Source: JAHJQZ01 sp963675235 (GTDB lineage Bacteria > Pseudomonadota > Alphaproteobacteria > Rhizobiales > Devosiaceae). Taken from it: a DNA stretch of 64,000 nt. This document shows, piece after piece, positions 1-8,850 of the stretch. The stretch's first letter is position 1, and every line of letters starts with the position of its first letter. Location: assembly GCA_963675235.2 (NCBI GenBank), contig CAXXFU010000004.1:620001-684000 (forward strand), read 5' to 3'. The position numbers and the translations under genes are program-made. The notes beneath the pieces were generated by a model. The model had not been told where the DNA came from, searched no databases, and saw nothing but the letters and a program-made list of their open reading frames with translations.

Positions 1-945
1 GTCCGGAAAGGCCTGGGTTTCCAGAGCAAAGCCGGCAAACTCCCGATATAGCGCACCATCCTTGCCCACAGTCGGTTGGGCCTTGAAATGCGATGCCGTA
101 TAGAGCTGCACGCCGGGTTGATTTGTAGACAGCGAGAAGCCGCGGCCGCTTTTGGGGTCGAAAGCCTGCGCAGCAAAGCGCATGCTGCCATCATGGCCCG
201 CAAGGCAGAAATTGTGGTCATAGCCGATACCGGGCCATGCTTGCGCGATCCCGTCACCGATAGCATGCGACGAGTTGAAGTCGTAAGGCGTGCCGGCGAC
301 AGGCAGCAAGATTCCGGTCGGGATTTTCTCTTCTGTGACTTCGGTAATGGCGTCTGCTGCAATACGCAGCGTCTGGTTCTCGACCCCGCCACTGCCGTGT
401 CCACCCAGATTCCAGTAGCCGTGATAGATGAGGTTGACGATCGTGCTGCGATCGGTCGTCGCCTCCATCGTCAGCTCCAGCACGCCGTCATCGTCAACAT
501 GATAGGTCGCGCTCGCATCAAGCGCGCCGGGATAGCCCTGATCGCCATCGGGGCTGTGCAGGCGAAAGGTCACCGCATTGTTGTCGGGATCGGGTTCGGC
601 GGTCCAGATACGCTTGCCGAAGCCGGGCGCTCCGCCATGCAGATGGTGGGCGCCGTTGTTCGTCGGCAATTGATAGTCGACGCCATCCAGACTGAATTTG
701 CCGTAAGCGAGACGGTTTGACAGGCGCCCGCAGATCGCCCCCGCGTTGCCGGGATTGGCGACATAGTCCGCCGGGTCGTCGTAGCCGATGACGATATCCT
801 CGATCTTGCCATGGCGATCCGGCCGCGTCAGTCGCCTCAGGATCGCGCCATAGGTGATGACCTCGATTTCGGTATCGCCGCCTTTCAAGCGAAAGCCATC
901 CACTTTCTGGTCGCCGATTTCTCCGATGACGGAATGCTCAATCAT
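1..945 (-). CDS. galM: aldose 1-epimerase, C-terminus cut by window edge
   Basis: Mutarotase that interconverts alpha and beta anomers of free aldoses in the cytoplasm. The 315 visible codons show the family hallmarks: an NGAHHLHGG loop near residues 97-105, the catalytic histidine in YHGYWNL near residue 175, and the catalytic base glutamate in FALETQAFPD near residue 309. Only about 25-35 residues are missing at the C-terminus. The ATG at 945 directly follows a GGAAA-type ribosome binding site, and an alternative ATG just upstream is out of frame and stops at once. It is the last visible gene of the sugar operon that starts at 8618, 131 bases after transketolase, so it probably supplies the correct anomer of the imported sugar. 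Confidence 0.9.
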   Translation of the reverse strand, partial: MIEHSVIGEIGDQKVDGFRLKGGDTEIEVITYGAILRRLTRPDRHGKIEDIVIGYDDPADYVANPGNAGAICGRLSNRLAYGKFSLDGVDYQLPTNNGAHHLHGGAPGFGKRIWTAEPDPDNNAVTFRLHSPDGDQGYPGALDASATYHVDDDGVLELTMEATTDRSTIVNLIYHGYWNLGGHGSGGVENQTLRIAADAITEVTEEKIPTGILLPVAGTPYDFNSSHAIGDGIAQAWPGIGYDHNFCLAGHDGSMRFAAQAFDPKSGRGFSLSTNQPGVQLYTASHFKAQPTVGKDGALYREFAGFALETQAFPD

Positions 946-1027
946 TTTTTTCCATGACGTTTTCCACCCGCGCCAGGCGTCGGTTGGGGTTCTGGACGAA
1001 GCTATTCGGAGAGTTCGCTTGCAGAAG

Positions 1028-1058
1028 GCAGGCAGGGTTGAGATCCCGGCCCGCCTGC
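1028..1058 (-). other. hairpin between transketolase and galM
   Basis: Inverted repeat with arms GCAGGCAGGG (1028-1037) and CCCGCCTGC (1050-1058), with one bulged base. It lies between the transketolase stop and the galM start and has no run of U after it, so it is more likely an mRNA-stabilising or attenuating hairpin than a full terminator. Confidence 0.3.
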
Positions 1059-1076
1059 TGCTTTATCTCCAAACCG

Positions 1077-3101
1077 TTATGAACCGGTGTTTGCGATCGT
1101 CGATTTCACGGTTTCGGCGACGCCTTGCGGGGTGATGCCAAATATCTCGAAGAGTGCAGGCGGCGGGCCAGATTCGCCATACTGGTCAAGGCCAACACAA
1201 CCGCCCTCCAGTCCGACATATTTCCGCCAGTACTCGGTTCCGGCAGCTTCCACGGAGACGCGCGGCACGCCGGCCGGCAAAACTTCGGCTTTGTAGGCGC
1301 CATCCTGACGATCGAAGACGAAGGTCGAAGGCATCGAGACCACGCGAGCGTGAACGCCCTGCGAAGCCAGCAAGGCCTGTCCGTCCAACGCCTGTCGGAC
1401 CTCCGCGCCGGTCGCAATGATGACGGCGTCGAGACCGCCTTCAGCCTCGCGGAGAATGTAGCCGCCGCGCTCAATCAGTTCGACTTGCGACGTCTTCCGC
1501 TCGATTGGCGGCAGCACCTGGCGGCTGAGCGACATCAAGGTTGGCGCATCGCGATGCGACATTGCGATTTTCCAGGCCACGGCGGCTTCGGCGGCATCTG
1601 CGGGCCGCCAGACATCGAGGTTGGGAATGAGGCGCAGCGAACCCAATTGCTCGATCGGCTGGTGGGTCGGTCCATCCTCGCCGACGGCAATCGAGTCATG
1701 GGAGAGGGCATAGACCACGCCGATCTTCATCAGGGCAGCCATACGGATGGCGCTGCGCTGGTAGTCCGAGAAAACGAGGTAACCACCACCGAAGGGCCGG
1801 AAGCCGCCATGCAGGTAAATGCCATTCATCATGGCGCCAAGAGCGAACTCGCGCACGCCGCAATAGATGAAATTGCCGCCTTGCTGCGCGGTGACGGGTA
1901 TCGCCTTGTCCCAGATGCTGAGACAGGAGCCAGCCAGATCCGCGGAAGCGCCGACAAGCTCGGGCATCACGTCGCCCAGAATCTGTAGAGTGTTCTGGCT
2001 GGCCTTCCGCATAGGGATCGTGTCCGTCAGCTTCTCGGCCGAGGCGGCAAACGCTGCCATTGCGCTATCGAACTCCGCGGGCAATTCGCCGTCGATGCGG
2101 CGTTTGAATTCCGCCGCCTCGCTGGGATAGGCGGCTTCATACGCCGAGAAGATCTCGTTCCAGCTGCTTTCCACGGCTTTGCCCGCCGCTTCGGCGTTAA
2201 ATGCCGCATAGACATCGGCAGAGACCTCGAATGGCGGCAGGGTCCAGCCCAGTTCTTCGCGGACGCGTGCGGCCTCCTCCGGCCCCAGAATATTGCCGTG
2301 GCAATGCGCATTGCCGGCATAGGACGGCGAGCCTTTGCCAATGGTTGTCTTGCAGCAGATCAATGTCGGCTGGGTGGTATTCTCCTTTGCCTTGGCAATT
2401 GCGGCATCGATCGCCTCGACATCGTGTCCATCAACGTTGTCAATCACCTGCCAGCCATAGGCTCTGAAGCGCATTGGCGTATCATCGGTGAACCAGCCTT
2501 TGACCTCGCCATCAATAGAAATGCCATTGTCGTCATAAAGCGCAATCAGCTTGCCAAGGCCAAGCGTTCCGGCAAGCGAACATGCCTCGTGAGAAATTCC
2601 TTCCATCAGGCAGCCGTCGCCAAGGAAGGCGTAGGTGAAATGGTCGACAATGGTGTGGCCCGGCTTGTTGAAGCTGGCAGCCAGCATTTTTTCAGCCACT
2701 GCCATGCCGATGGCATTGGCAATGCCCTGTCCCAGCGGGCCGGTTGTGGTTTCCACGCCAGGAGCCAAGCCGCGCTCGGGATGCCCCGGCGTCTTGGAGT
2801 GGAGTTGCCGAAGATTGCGGATGTCGTCCATCGACAGGTCGTATCCGGTCAGGTGCAGCAAGCTGTAAAGCAGCATCGAGCCATGGCCGTTCGACAATAC
2901 GAAGCGGTCGCGGTCGACCCAGTCGGGGTTTTTGGGATTGTGCTTTAGGTGGCGCGTCCAGAGCGCCACGCCGATTTCGGCCATGCCCATCGGCATGCCG
3001 GGGTGCCCGGACTTTGCCTTCTCAACGGCGTCCATGGAAAGAACGCGGATGGTGTTGGCAAGCTCGGTTGGTGAGATCTGGGTGGTCTTGCGGTCTAGCA
3101 T
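1077..3101 (-). CDS. tkt: transketolase
   Basis: ThDP- and Mg-dependent transfer of two-carbon ketol units between pentose phosphate pathway sugars. The 674 residues are full length for the family. The N-terminus carries the conserved AKSGHPGMPMG segment (residues 29-39), and the ThDP motif begins at GDGCLMEG near residue 161 and continues to the NGISIDG segment. The frame is open further upstream, but the ATG at 3101 was chosen because it follows a GAGG site and gives the standard transketolase N-terminus. Finding it inside a sugar-import operon between RidA and galM suggests the imported sugar is processed through a ketose phosphate. It could also be the organism's main transketolase, which the window cannot decide. 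Confidence 0.95.
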   Translation of the reverse strand: MLDRKTTQISPTELANTIRVLSMDAVEKAKSGHPGMPMGMAEIGVALWTRHLKHNPKNPDWVDRDRFVLSNGHGSMLLYSLLHLTGYDLSMDDIRNLRQLHSKTPGHPERGLAPGVETTTGPLGQGIANAIGMAVAEKMLAASFNKPGHTIVDHFTYAFLGDGCLMEGISHEACSLAGTLGLGKLIALYDDNGISIDGEVKGWFTDDTPMRFRAYGWQVIDNVDGHDVEAIDAAIAKAKENTTQPTLICCKTTIGKGSPSYAGNAHCHGNILGPEEAARVREELGWTLPPFEVSADVYAAFNAEAAGKAVESSWNEIFSAYEAAYPSEAAEFKRRIDGELPAEFDSAMAAFAASAEKLTDTIPMRKASQNTLQILGDVMPELVGASADLAGSCLSIWDKAIPVTAQQGGNFIYCGVREFALGAMMNGIYLHGGFRPFGGGYLVFSDYQRSAIRMAALMKIGVVYALSHDSIAVGEDGPTHQPIEQLGSLRLIPNLDVWRPADAAEAAVAWKIAMSHRDAPTLMSLSRQVLPPIERKTSQVELIERGGYILREAEGGLDAVIIATGAEVRQALDGQALLASQGVHARVVSMPSTFVFDRQDGAYKAEVLPAGVPRVSVEAAGTEYWRKYVGLEGGCVGLDQYGESGPPPALFEIFGITPQGVAETVKSTIANTGS

Positions 3102-3177
3102 TTTGAGCCTCGAAACGAGAAGGAGCCGGGGTACGATCCGTGCGCGCATCGGCGCAACGAACGGTCTTCCCGGGAGC

Positions 3178-3519
3178 TTAGGTGTGGGCGATCAGGGTGA
3201 CTTCGATCAGCGTGTCACCTCCGAGGTTGGCCGGACAAATTGTGGCGCGTGCGGGCAGATCCTCGGCGGGTATCCATTCGGCCCAGACTTCGCTCATGGC
3301 CGCCTTAAGGCCGAGATCGGCGATATAGATCGTGGCAAAGAGCAACTTGGTTTTGTCCGAGCCTGCCGCCGCCAGATAGGTCTCGAGCTTGGCGATGGTG
3401 TCTCGGGTCTGCCCGACGATGTCCAGGCTGGTGTCGTCGCTCGAAGTGCCGCCGACAAAGACCAGTCCGTCCTTTTCAACGACACGATGCAAAAGCGGGG
3501 TGGGAAGATATCTGTTCAT
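3178..3519 (-). CDS. RidA/YjgF-type enamine or imine deaminase
   Basis: Small cytoplasmic protein of 113 residues, typical length for the RidA (YjgF/YER057c/UK114) superfamily, whose characterised members hydrolyse reactive 2-aminoacrylate-like enamines. Visible features are the FVGGTSS strand near the start, the QTRDTIAKLETYLAAAG helix and the PARATICPANL loop, which contains the arginine that binds the substrate carboxylate in true RidA proteins. It sits between the Gfo/Idh dehydrogenase and transketolase on the same strand, so it is probably cotranscribed. Its job in a sugar operon is unclear. A housekeeping detoxification role or an unrecognised hydrolytic step are both possible. Confidence 0.88.
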   Translation of the reverse strand: MNRYLPTPLLHRVVEKDGLVFVGGTSSDDTSLDIVGQTRDTIAKLETYLAAAGSDKTKLLFATIYIADLGLKAAMSEVWAEWIPAEDLPARATICPANLGGDTLIEVTLIAHT

Positions 3520-3599
3520 CGCGCAGTGTCCTTTGCCTGTGAAGGGATTGCCGCGACGCTCGCTGGGTAGCGCGGTGCACCCGTGTTTTCCTCAACCGG

Positions 3600-4619
3600 T
3601 CAACGTCGACGTGTTTCAAGATCCTGTTCAACGCGGGAGACCATTTGTTCCAGCGATGCCATCGCAGCCACACCGGCAAAGATGTCGGGGGCAGTGTTCG
3701 TTTCGCCGCGAAATGCGCGGGCCGCATCAGCAACCAGGGCGGTATAGCCCTTGTGATCCTCATTTGCAGCGGCGGTGAAATTTGGCGTCCAGCTGAGCGT
3801 ATCAGCACCCTCAATAAGGGTTGCCGCCTGATCTTCTGCCTTGAAGGGAGGGTCACGGAAATACTTGATGTTGATGATGTTATCGATTTCGATGCGGAAG
3901 TGATCGCCCATAATCGTGATGGCTTCTGTCGGCGTGCCGCGCGACTGGATCGTCCCCATGACGATGGTGCCGATCGTGCCGTTCCTGCAGGTGAAGTTCA
4001 CATGAACCAGCAAATGTCCGGGCTGTGCTTCGAGCGTGCGCACCGCCATGTCATCGAAGGGCGAACCTGCAAACCATGGGATCAGGTCCATGTAGTGAAC
4101 GCAGTGATGCAGATAGAAGCTGGAATAGTCCGACGTGCCGGCGAAATAGGCGGGTCCCGACATATAGGAGCCGGTTATGCCGAGAACACGACCGATCTCG
4201 TTGTTGCGCAATATGTTGGTGGCGATCTTGTTGCCGGAGGAATAGCGCTTCATGAAGCCGACGATCACCGGCTTGTCCGCCTTTTCGGATGCCCGCGCGA
4301 TGTGTTCGGACCCGGCAAGATCTCTGGCCGGTGGCTTTTCAAGAAAAACCGGCAGGCCATGCTCAAGAGCGGCGATCGAGGCCTCGCGATGCAGATCGGG
4401 GCCAACCGCCATGCCGATGGCATCCAACCCCTTATGCGCAATGAGGTCGCGGAAATCGCTGTAGACCGCTTCGGCGCCATATTGCGACGCCGCTGCCGCT
4501 GCGGCCTTGTCGTCTACATCGCACACTGCAGCGAGACGCAGGCCGTTGCGACCGAGTTGGGGCATCAGCATCTGGGTGGCATGGCGTCCGCAGCCGATCC
4601 AGCCGATATTGAGGGTCAT
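3600..4619 (-). CDS. Gfo/Idh/MocA family NAD(P)-dependent oxidoreductase
   Basis: Cytoplasmic dehydrogenase of 339 residues that probably oxidises a sugar or cyclitol hydroxyl to a ketone. The Rossmann motif GWIGCGRHA is at residues 6-14, the EKPPA motif typical of the family follows near residue 95, and a C-terminal alpha/beta domain carries YLHHCVHYMDL, where the HxxxxMDL pattern resembles the catalytic His/Asp segment. The start overlaps the stop of the upstream TIM-barrel gene by four bases (ATGA), which implies translational coupling. The substrate cannot be read from the sequence. Pairing with a ketose 3-epimerase-like enzyme points to an unusual sugar or polyol. Confidence 0.88.
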   Translation of the reverse strand: MTLNIGWIGCGRHATQMLMPQLGRNGLRLAAVCDVDDKAAAAAASQYGAEAVYSDFRDLIAHKGLDAIGMAVGPDLHREASIAALEHGLPVFLEKPPARDLAGSEHIARASEKADKPVIVGFMKRYSSGNKIATNILRNNEIGRVLGITGSYMSGPAYFAGTSDYSSFYLHHCVHYMDLIPWFAGSPFDDMAVRTLEAQPGHLLVHVNFTCRNGTIGTIVMGTIQSRGTPTEAITIMGDHFRIEIDNIINIKYFRDPPFKAEDQAATLIEGADTLSWTPNFTAAANEDHKGYTALVADAARAFRGETNTAPDIFAGVAAMASLEQMVSRVEQDLETRRR

Positions 4620-5503
4620 CGCTGAAACTCCGCCATCGTCATGCAGGCGCGCATAAAGGCGATGGATGCTTTCAGCTTCTCGCTTTCGTCTTCATGCGGT
4701 GGTCGCCATTTGGCGATAGGCAGACCGACGCGTTCGTCGTCGCGACGGAAGGGTTCGAGTGTTATCGCGCCGGAATAGCCGATGTCGGCGAGAGCCTTCA
4801 TCGTTTGCGGCCAGTCGACATGGCCGGTGCCCGGGAACCCCCGATGGTTTTCATTGCCCTGAAAATGGATGAGGCGTGATCCTGCCATGCGGATGGCATC
4901 GGGGATCGCGCGTTCCTCGATATTGGCGTGATAGGTGTCGAACAGGATGCCAAGCGCTGGATGATCGACAGCGTCGATAATGGTGTTGGCCTGCGATACA
5001 GTGGAAATCACGTCCGTTTCGTAGCGGTTGAGCGGTTCGAGTGCGAGGACGCACCCCATGCTCGCCGCTTCCGGGGCCAGTGTGGAAAGATGCGCCACGA
5101 CACGGTCCTGGCGTGCCCTCATCTCGCTTTCGGCCACGAGCTCGGGCGCGCGGCCGGCAAATACCATTGGCCCGCCGTAGAGCGGACCTCCCACTGTTTT
5201 TGCGCCGAGTTTATCGGCCACCTCGAGGCAGTATTTGAGATAGTCGACGCCGGCCTGCCTGACGTCAGGAGCGGGATCAGAAATCGAACGCCTCAGGTTG
5301 ATCTGCACAGCAAGGGCAACGGCGAGCCCGGCGTCTTCGATCCCGGATCTGGCCGCACTGAGATCAAGTCCATCCTCCGGCTCGGGAACGAGCAGTTCGA
5401 TCAAGTCAAAGCCGAGCGCCTTCACATGCCCGAACAGGGGCAGGTGCTGCTGGCCGAACGGCCGGGCAAACTGCATCGAGATGATACCGATAGGGTTGTC
5501 CAA
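4616..5503 (-). CDS. TIM-barrel sugar epimerase, D-tagatose/D-psicose 3-epimerase-like
   Basis: Metal-dependent TIM barrel of the sugar phosphate isomerase/epimerase superfamily. The four metal and catalytic positions of ketose 3-epimerases are visible in order: glutamate in LEPLNRYETD, aspartate in LFDTYHAN, histidine in LIHFQGNENHRG, and the second glutamate in TLEPF. I placed the start at a TTG (5503) because it follows GGAAAG at good spacing. A GTG at 5527 would add eight residues with no clear ribosome site. It lies just after the second permease gene and overlaps the dehydrogenase gene. It probably acts on the imported sugar or its oxidised product. Other superfamily functions, such as inosose dehydratase-like, remain possible. 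Confidence 0.85.
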   Translation of the reverse strand: MDNPIGIISMQFARPFGQQHLPLFGHVKALGFDLIELLVPEPEDGLDLSAARSGIEDAGLAVALAVQINLRRSISDPAPDVRQAGVDYLKYCLEVADKLGAKTVGGPLYGGPMVFAGRAPELVAESEMRARQDRVVAHLSTLAPEAASMGCVLALEPLNRYETDVISTVSQANTIIDAVDHPALGILFDTYHANIEERAIPDAIRMAGSRLIHFQGNENHRGFPGTGHVDWPQTMKALADIGYSGAITLEPFRRDDERVGLPIAKWRPPHEDESEKLKASIAFMRACMTMAEFQR

Positions 5504-5531
5504 AATACTTCTTTCCTTCTGGCGCACGCCG

Positions 5532-6362
5532 TCAGCCTTTGACGGCGCCCTGGGTCAACCCGCTGATCAGGCGTTTCTGAACGATGAGAAACAAGATTGT
5601 GGCCGGCAGCGCGCCGACGATGCCGCCGGCCGTCAGAAGGCCCCACTGCACCTCGTACTCACCGATAAGTGTCTGAATCGCCACGGTAATCGGTCGCACA
5701 TGCCGTCCACCGAGAGTGAGCGCGTAGAGATACTCGTTCCATGCCGTGATGAATATGTAGATGCCGGTCGCAATGATGCCGGGCATGCACAGTGGCAGGA
5801 TGACTCGGCGCAGAGCCCCCAGCCTGGTGCAGCCGTCGGTCATCGCCGCCTCGTCGAGCGATTTCGGAATTCCATTGATGTAGCTGGTCATCATCCAGAC
5901 AGAGAACGGAATGGCGATGGTCGAGTTGGCGATGATCAGGCCTAGATGCGTGTCCAGCAACCCAAGCACCCGCATCAGGACAAAGAGCGGCAGGATGAAC
6001 AACACGATGGGGAACATGTTGATGACCAGGAACTGCACCAGCAGGTAGCGCTTGCCGCGGAAGGAAAACCGCGAGAACGAGTACGCCGCCGTCACGCTCA
6101 AGGTCAGGCCGACAGCGACGGTGCCCGAGGCGATGATGAACGAGGTGATCAGATTGTCGAGAAAACCGACGGTGTTGAACAGGCGGATATAGTTGTCGAT
6201 TGTCGCGCCGATGAGGCTCGGGCCGATAGTGAACAGCCTGTCCTCAGGTGTGAGGGAGGTGATGAGCATCCACAGATAGGGGCCCAGGGTAAAAAGCAGG
6301 ATGAGTACCATCGGGAATTCGACGAAAAGTACGCGCCGCAGTATTGATTTCTTGCCGACCAT
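5532..6362 (-). CDS. CUT1 sugar ABC transporter permease, MalG-like
   Basis: Inner-membrane permease of 276 residues with about six predicted membrane spans. The EAA loop that contacts the ATPase is visible as SLDEAAMTDGCTRLGALRRVILPLCMPG, and the protein ends in the GAVKG tail common in MalG-type subunits. It overlaps its partner permease by one base (stop and start share A at 6362) and is followed within 30 bases by the epimerase gene. It forms the membrane pore with the next protein upstream. The ATPase that energises it is probably the divergent UgpC-type protein at 9755. Confidence 0.93.
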   Translation of the reverse strand: MVGKKSILRRVLFVEFPMVLILLFTLGPYLWMLITSLTPEDRLFTIGPSLIGATIDNYIRLFNTVGFLDNLITSFIIASGTVAVGLTLSVTAAYSFSRFSFRGKRYLLVQFLVINMFPIVLFILPLFVLMRVLGLLDTHLGLIIANSTIAIPFSVWMMTSYINGIPKSLDEAAMTDGCTRLGALRRVILPLCMPGIIATGIYIFITAWNEYLYALTLGGRHVRPITVAIQTLIGEYEVQWGLLTAGGIVGALPATILFLIVQKRLISGLTQGAVKG

Positions 6363-7294
6363 TATTTCTCTGCCTTTCCGACCTTGCGCGTATAGACGAT
6401 CACCAAGCCCAAAAGCATGATCGTGAAGAGCACCGCGAGTGCCGAACCGTAGCCGAAATCGAGATTGGCGCGCGCCTTGATGAAGGCGTAGAGCGGCAGC
6501 GTATAGGTCGCATATCCGGGGCCGCCGCCCGTCATCACGTAGATGACGTCGATGGAATTGGCCACCCAGATCGTCCTGAGAAGAACGGCCGTGACCAGAA
6601 CACCGGAAATGCCCGGCAAGGTGATGTGCCAGAATTGGCGGAGCTTGCTGGCGCCGTCGATCGATGCTGCTTCATAATAGCTTTTCGGAATCGACTGCAG
6701 GGCGGCCAGGATCATCACCGCGAAAAAGGGGAACCCCTGCCAGGTCAGAGTCAGGATTATTGCATAAAGCGCCGTATCGGGATCTGCCAGCCATGGGATG
6801 GACTGCTGGATCAAATCGATCCGAAGCATGAAGTCATTCAGCACGCCGTAGTTGGAATCGTAGATCCACACCCACATCAGGCCGATGACGACGCTCGGCA
6901 GCGCCCACGGAATGATGATCAGCGCACGCGCCAGCGGGCGCCAGGGAAACGCCTGATTGAGCAGCATCGCCGTTGCCAGTCCCAACAACAATTGTGCAGG
7001 AACCGTCAATCCGATCCAGATCGCCGTATGTTGCAGGGAAATCCAGAACACCTCGTCCTGAAAGGCGGTGATGAAGTTCTTCAGTCCGACAAAGGAAAAC
7101 TCTTTTGGCTTCCAAAGAATGTAGTCGTGCAGACTCATCCACGCAGCCTGGACCATCGGAAAGAAGACGATGGCAAGCGTGACGAGGACGGCAGGCGATA
7201 AAAGCGCATAAGGCAGGACGCGCTTGGCCAGTGCGGCACGGCTCATTGGTCGTTCAGGGGCGATCATGGTCATGGTTTTTGCGCGGCCGGACAA
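6362..7294 (-). CDS. CUT1 sugar ABC transporter permease, MalF/UgpA-like
   Basis: Inner-membrane permease of 310 residues, with about six membrane spans and the EAA loop SYYEAASIDGASKLRQFWHITLPGI. The start was left at the TTG at 7294 because AGGA lies eight bases upstream. The ATG at 7273 is in frame but has no visible ribosome site, so the first seven residues are uncertain. It follows the receptor gene after about 100 bases that include a perfect 10-bp-stem hairpin, and it overlaps the MalG-like gene, so the two permeases are made in equal amounts. Confidence 0.92.
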   Translation of the reverse strand: MSGRAKTMTMIAPERPMSRAALAKRVLPYALLSPAVLVTLAIVFFPMVQAAWMSLHDYILWKPKEFSFVGLKNFITAFQDEVFWISLQHTAIWIGLTVPAQLLLGLATAMLLNQAFPWRPLARALIIIPWALPSVVIGLMWVWIYDSNYGVLNDFMLRIDLIQQSIPWLADPDTALYAIILTLTWQGFPFFAVMILAALQSIPKSYYEAASIDGASKLRQFWHITLPGISGVLVTAVLLRTIWVANSIDVIYVMTGGGPGYATYTLPLYAFIKARANLDFGYGSALAVLFTIMLLGLVIVYTRKVGKAEK

Positions 7295-7359
7295 ACCGGC
7301 GTCCTGATCGTTCCGGCGTCAGAGGCCGGATCAGTCTCCAGGGTGACACTAAAGTGGTA

Positions 7360-7383
7360 CGCCCGGCCCATCCGGGCCGGGCG
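7360..7383 (-). other. intercistronic hairpin between receptor and permease genes
   Basis: Perfect inverted repeat: arms CGCCCGGCCC (7360-7369) and GGGCCGGGCG (7374-7383) around a four-base loop. There is no U-run after it on the minus strand. The position after the receptor stop fits partial termination or 3'-end protection that leaves more receptor than permease mRNA, as known for the malE-malF intergenic repeats of enteric bacteria. Confidence 0.7.
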
Positions 7384-7397
7384 ACCATCTGCGAAGC

Positions 7398-8618
7398 CTA
7401 CGGGTTGTAGAGCTCTTCGATATTCTTGTTCATTTCCGCTGCAGTGATTTCGCCGGTCAGCGCGCGCTGCATGTTCACCGGCCAAACGGTGTTGGTGAAA
7501 TCGGAGGTCTCAGGAACGTTCGGCAACAGGTTCGCAAACGGAAGCGAGTCGATCGTGGCATCGACGAAGCGCTTGGGATGCATCGACCAGCCGGCGGAAT
7601 CCGACTTGGTGACAGGAAGCTGACCCGTCGCCTCGTTGAATTCCTTGTTGTTTCCAGACGTGGAGAGGAAGGAAATCCACTTCCAGGCCGCGTCCTTGTT
7701 TTCGGCCGTCGAGAATACGGCGGTCGATTCATCGCCGAACGAGGTCCAGTGTCCACCACCGCATTCCGGAACGGGAACGGCCGAGACCTTGTCGCCAAGG
7801 GCTTCAACCATGCCGTTGGCCGAACCGATATGATGGATTGTCATTGCGGTCTTGCCGGCCTTGAACGCACCGATGATTTCCTGGAAACCGTCGTTTGGCG
7901 CCGACGGCGGGAAAACCTTGTCCTTTTGGAACAGGTCGACGACCCATTGCGTGCCTGCAACAGCGGTCGCATTGGTCATGCCACCCTTGCCGAAGTTCAC
8001 GCCATCACGAGACAACGTGAGGCTGGCCCAGTGATCGTGACCGCCCTTGCCGCCACGGAAGCCGAAGCCATAGACGTCGGGATTGCCGTCGCCATCCGTG
8101 TCGCGCGTCAGCTTGATCGCCGCATCACGGAAATCGTCGCAGGTCTTCGGGGGCTGGAGCCCGAGTTCATCGAACATGTCGGCGCGGTAGTAGAGATAGA
8201 GCACGACATACTGGATCGGCAGATAGTACTGATTGCCGTCCGACCCCTTTGTGAGGTCCAGAAGGTTGGCCTGAAGATCGTCCTTGCCTTCCCAGGCGTT
8301 GATGCGATCGTCGATCGGCTCCAACGCGCCCATTTCGATGAGGCGCGGCTGGGCATACATCTTCACCATCGCAGCATCCGGCGCGCTGCCGGCGACGATC
8401 GCGGTGTACAGACTATCGTAGTAGCTGTTCCAGGGGATGTTCTCGGCTTCAATCTTGATGCCGGGATTTGCCGCTTCGAACTTGGCAACCAGATCGGACA
8501 TGGGGTTGTCCGCATTATCGAAATGGTACCAGAAATTCACGGTTTCGGCAGCATTTGCCGTCGCCTGGTAGGCGAACATCGACGCAGCGAGTGCTGCGAC
8601 TGTGAGTATCTTTTTCAT
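7398..8618 (-). CDS. CUT1 sugar ABC transporter substrate-binding protein
   Basis: Periplasmic receptor of 406 residues. A Sec signal peptide (KK, hydrophobic core, ANA cleavage near residue 23) precedes an SBP family 1 fold starting ETVNFWYHFDN. A DTDGDGNPDVYGF loop near residues 173-185 looks like a calcium-binding turn of the type seen in several sugar receptors. The ATG at 8618 has a strong GGAGGAG site, and a small perfect hairpin (arms GCCGCG and CGCGGC, 8636-8650) lies just upstream in the leader. It is the first gene of the operon. The 230 bases upstream, to the GntR gene, must hold the promoter. The ligand is probably a sugar or polyol handled by the downstream epimerase and dehydrogenase. 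Confidence 0.93.
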   Translation of the reverse strand: MKKILTVAALAASMFAYQATANAAETVNFWYHFDNADNPMSDLVAKFEAANPGIKIEAENIPWNSYYDSLYTAIVAGSAPDAAMVKMYAQPRLIEMGALEPIDDRINAWEGKDDLQANLLDLTKGSDGNQYYLPIQYVVLYLYYRADMFDELGLQPPKTCDDFRDAAIKLTRDTDGDGNPDVYGFGFRGGKGGHDHWASLTLSRDGVNFGKGGMTNATAVAGTQWVVDLFQKDKVFPPSAPNDGFQEIIGAFKAGKTAMTIHHIGSANGMVEALGDKVSAVPVPECGGGHWTSFGDESTAVFSTAENKDAAWKWISFLSTSGNNKEFNEATGQLPVTKSDSAGWSMHPKRFVDATIDSLPFANLLPNVPETSDFTNTVWPVNMQRALTGEITAAEMNKNIEELYNP

Positions 8619-8850
8619 TTGCTCCTCCGCTCAACGCCGCGTTCCGCGGCCAAAGTGGTTCCGTTGGTGCCCGTTATTTTGCGAAGGCTTAAACTGCCTC
8701 TTTCGCTGCCAATCGGGCGTCGGCAAATCCCGGGTTTCCCGAGAGATTTCACGCGTTCCTCAGGTGCCGTCGCACGGCTTTGCTGACTGCGATTCCGCAT
8801 ACCCCCGATCTGACGCTGTTGTCGCTGACAAGCCTTGCTTCCTTTGTCTC

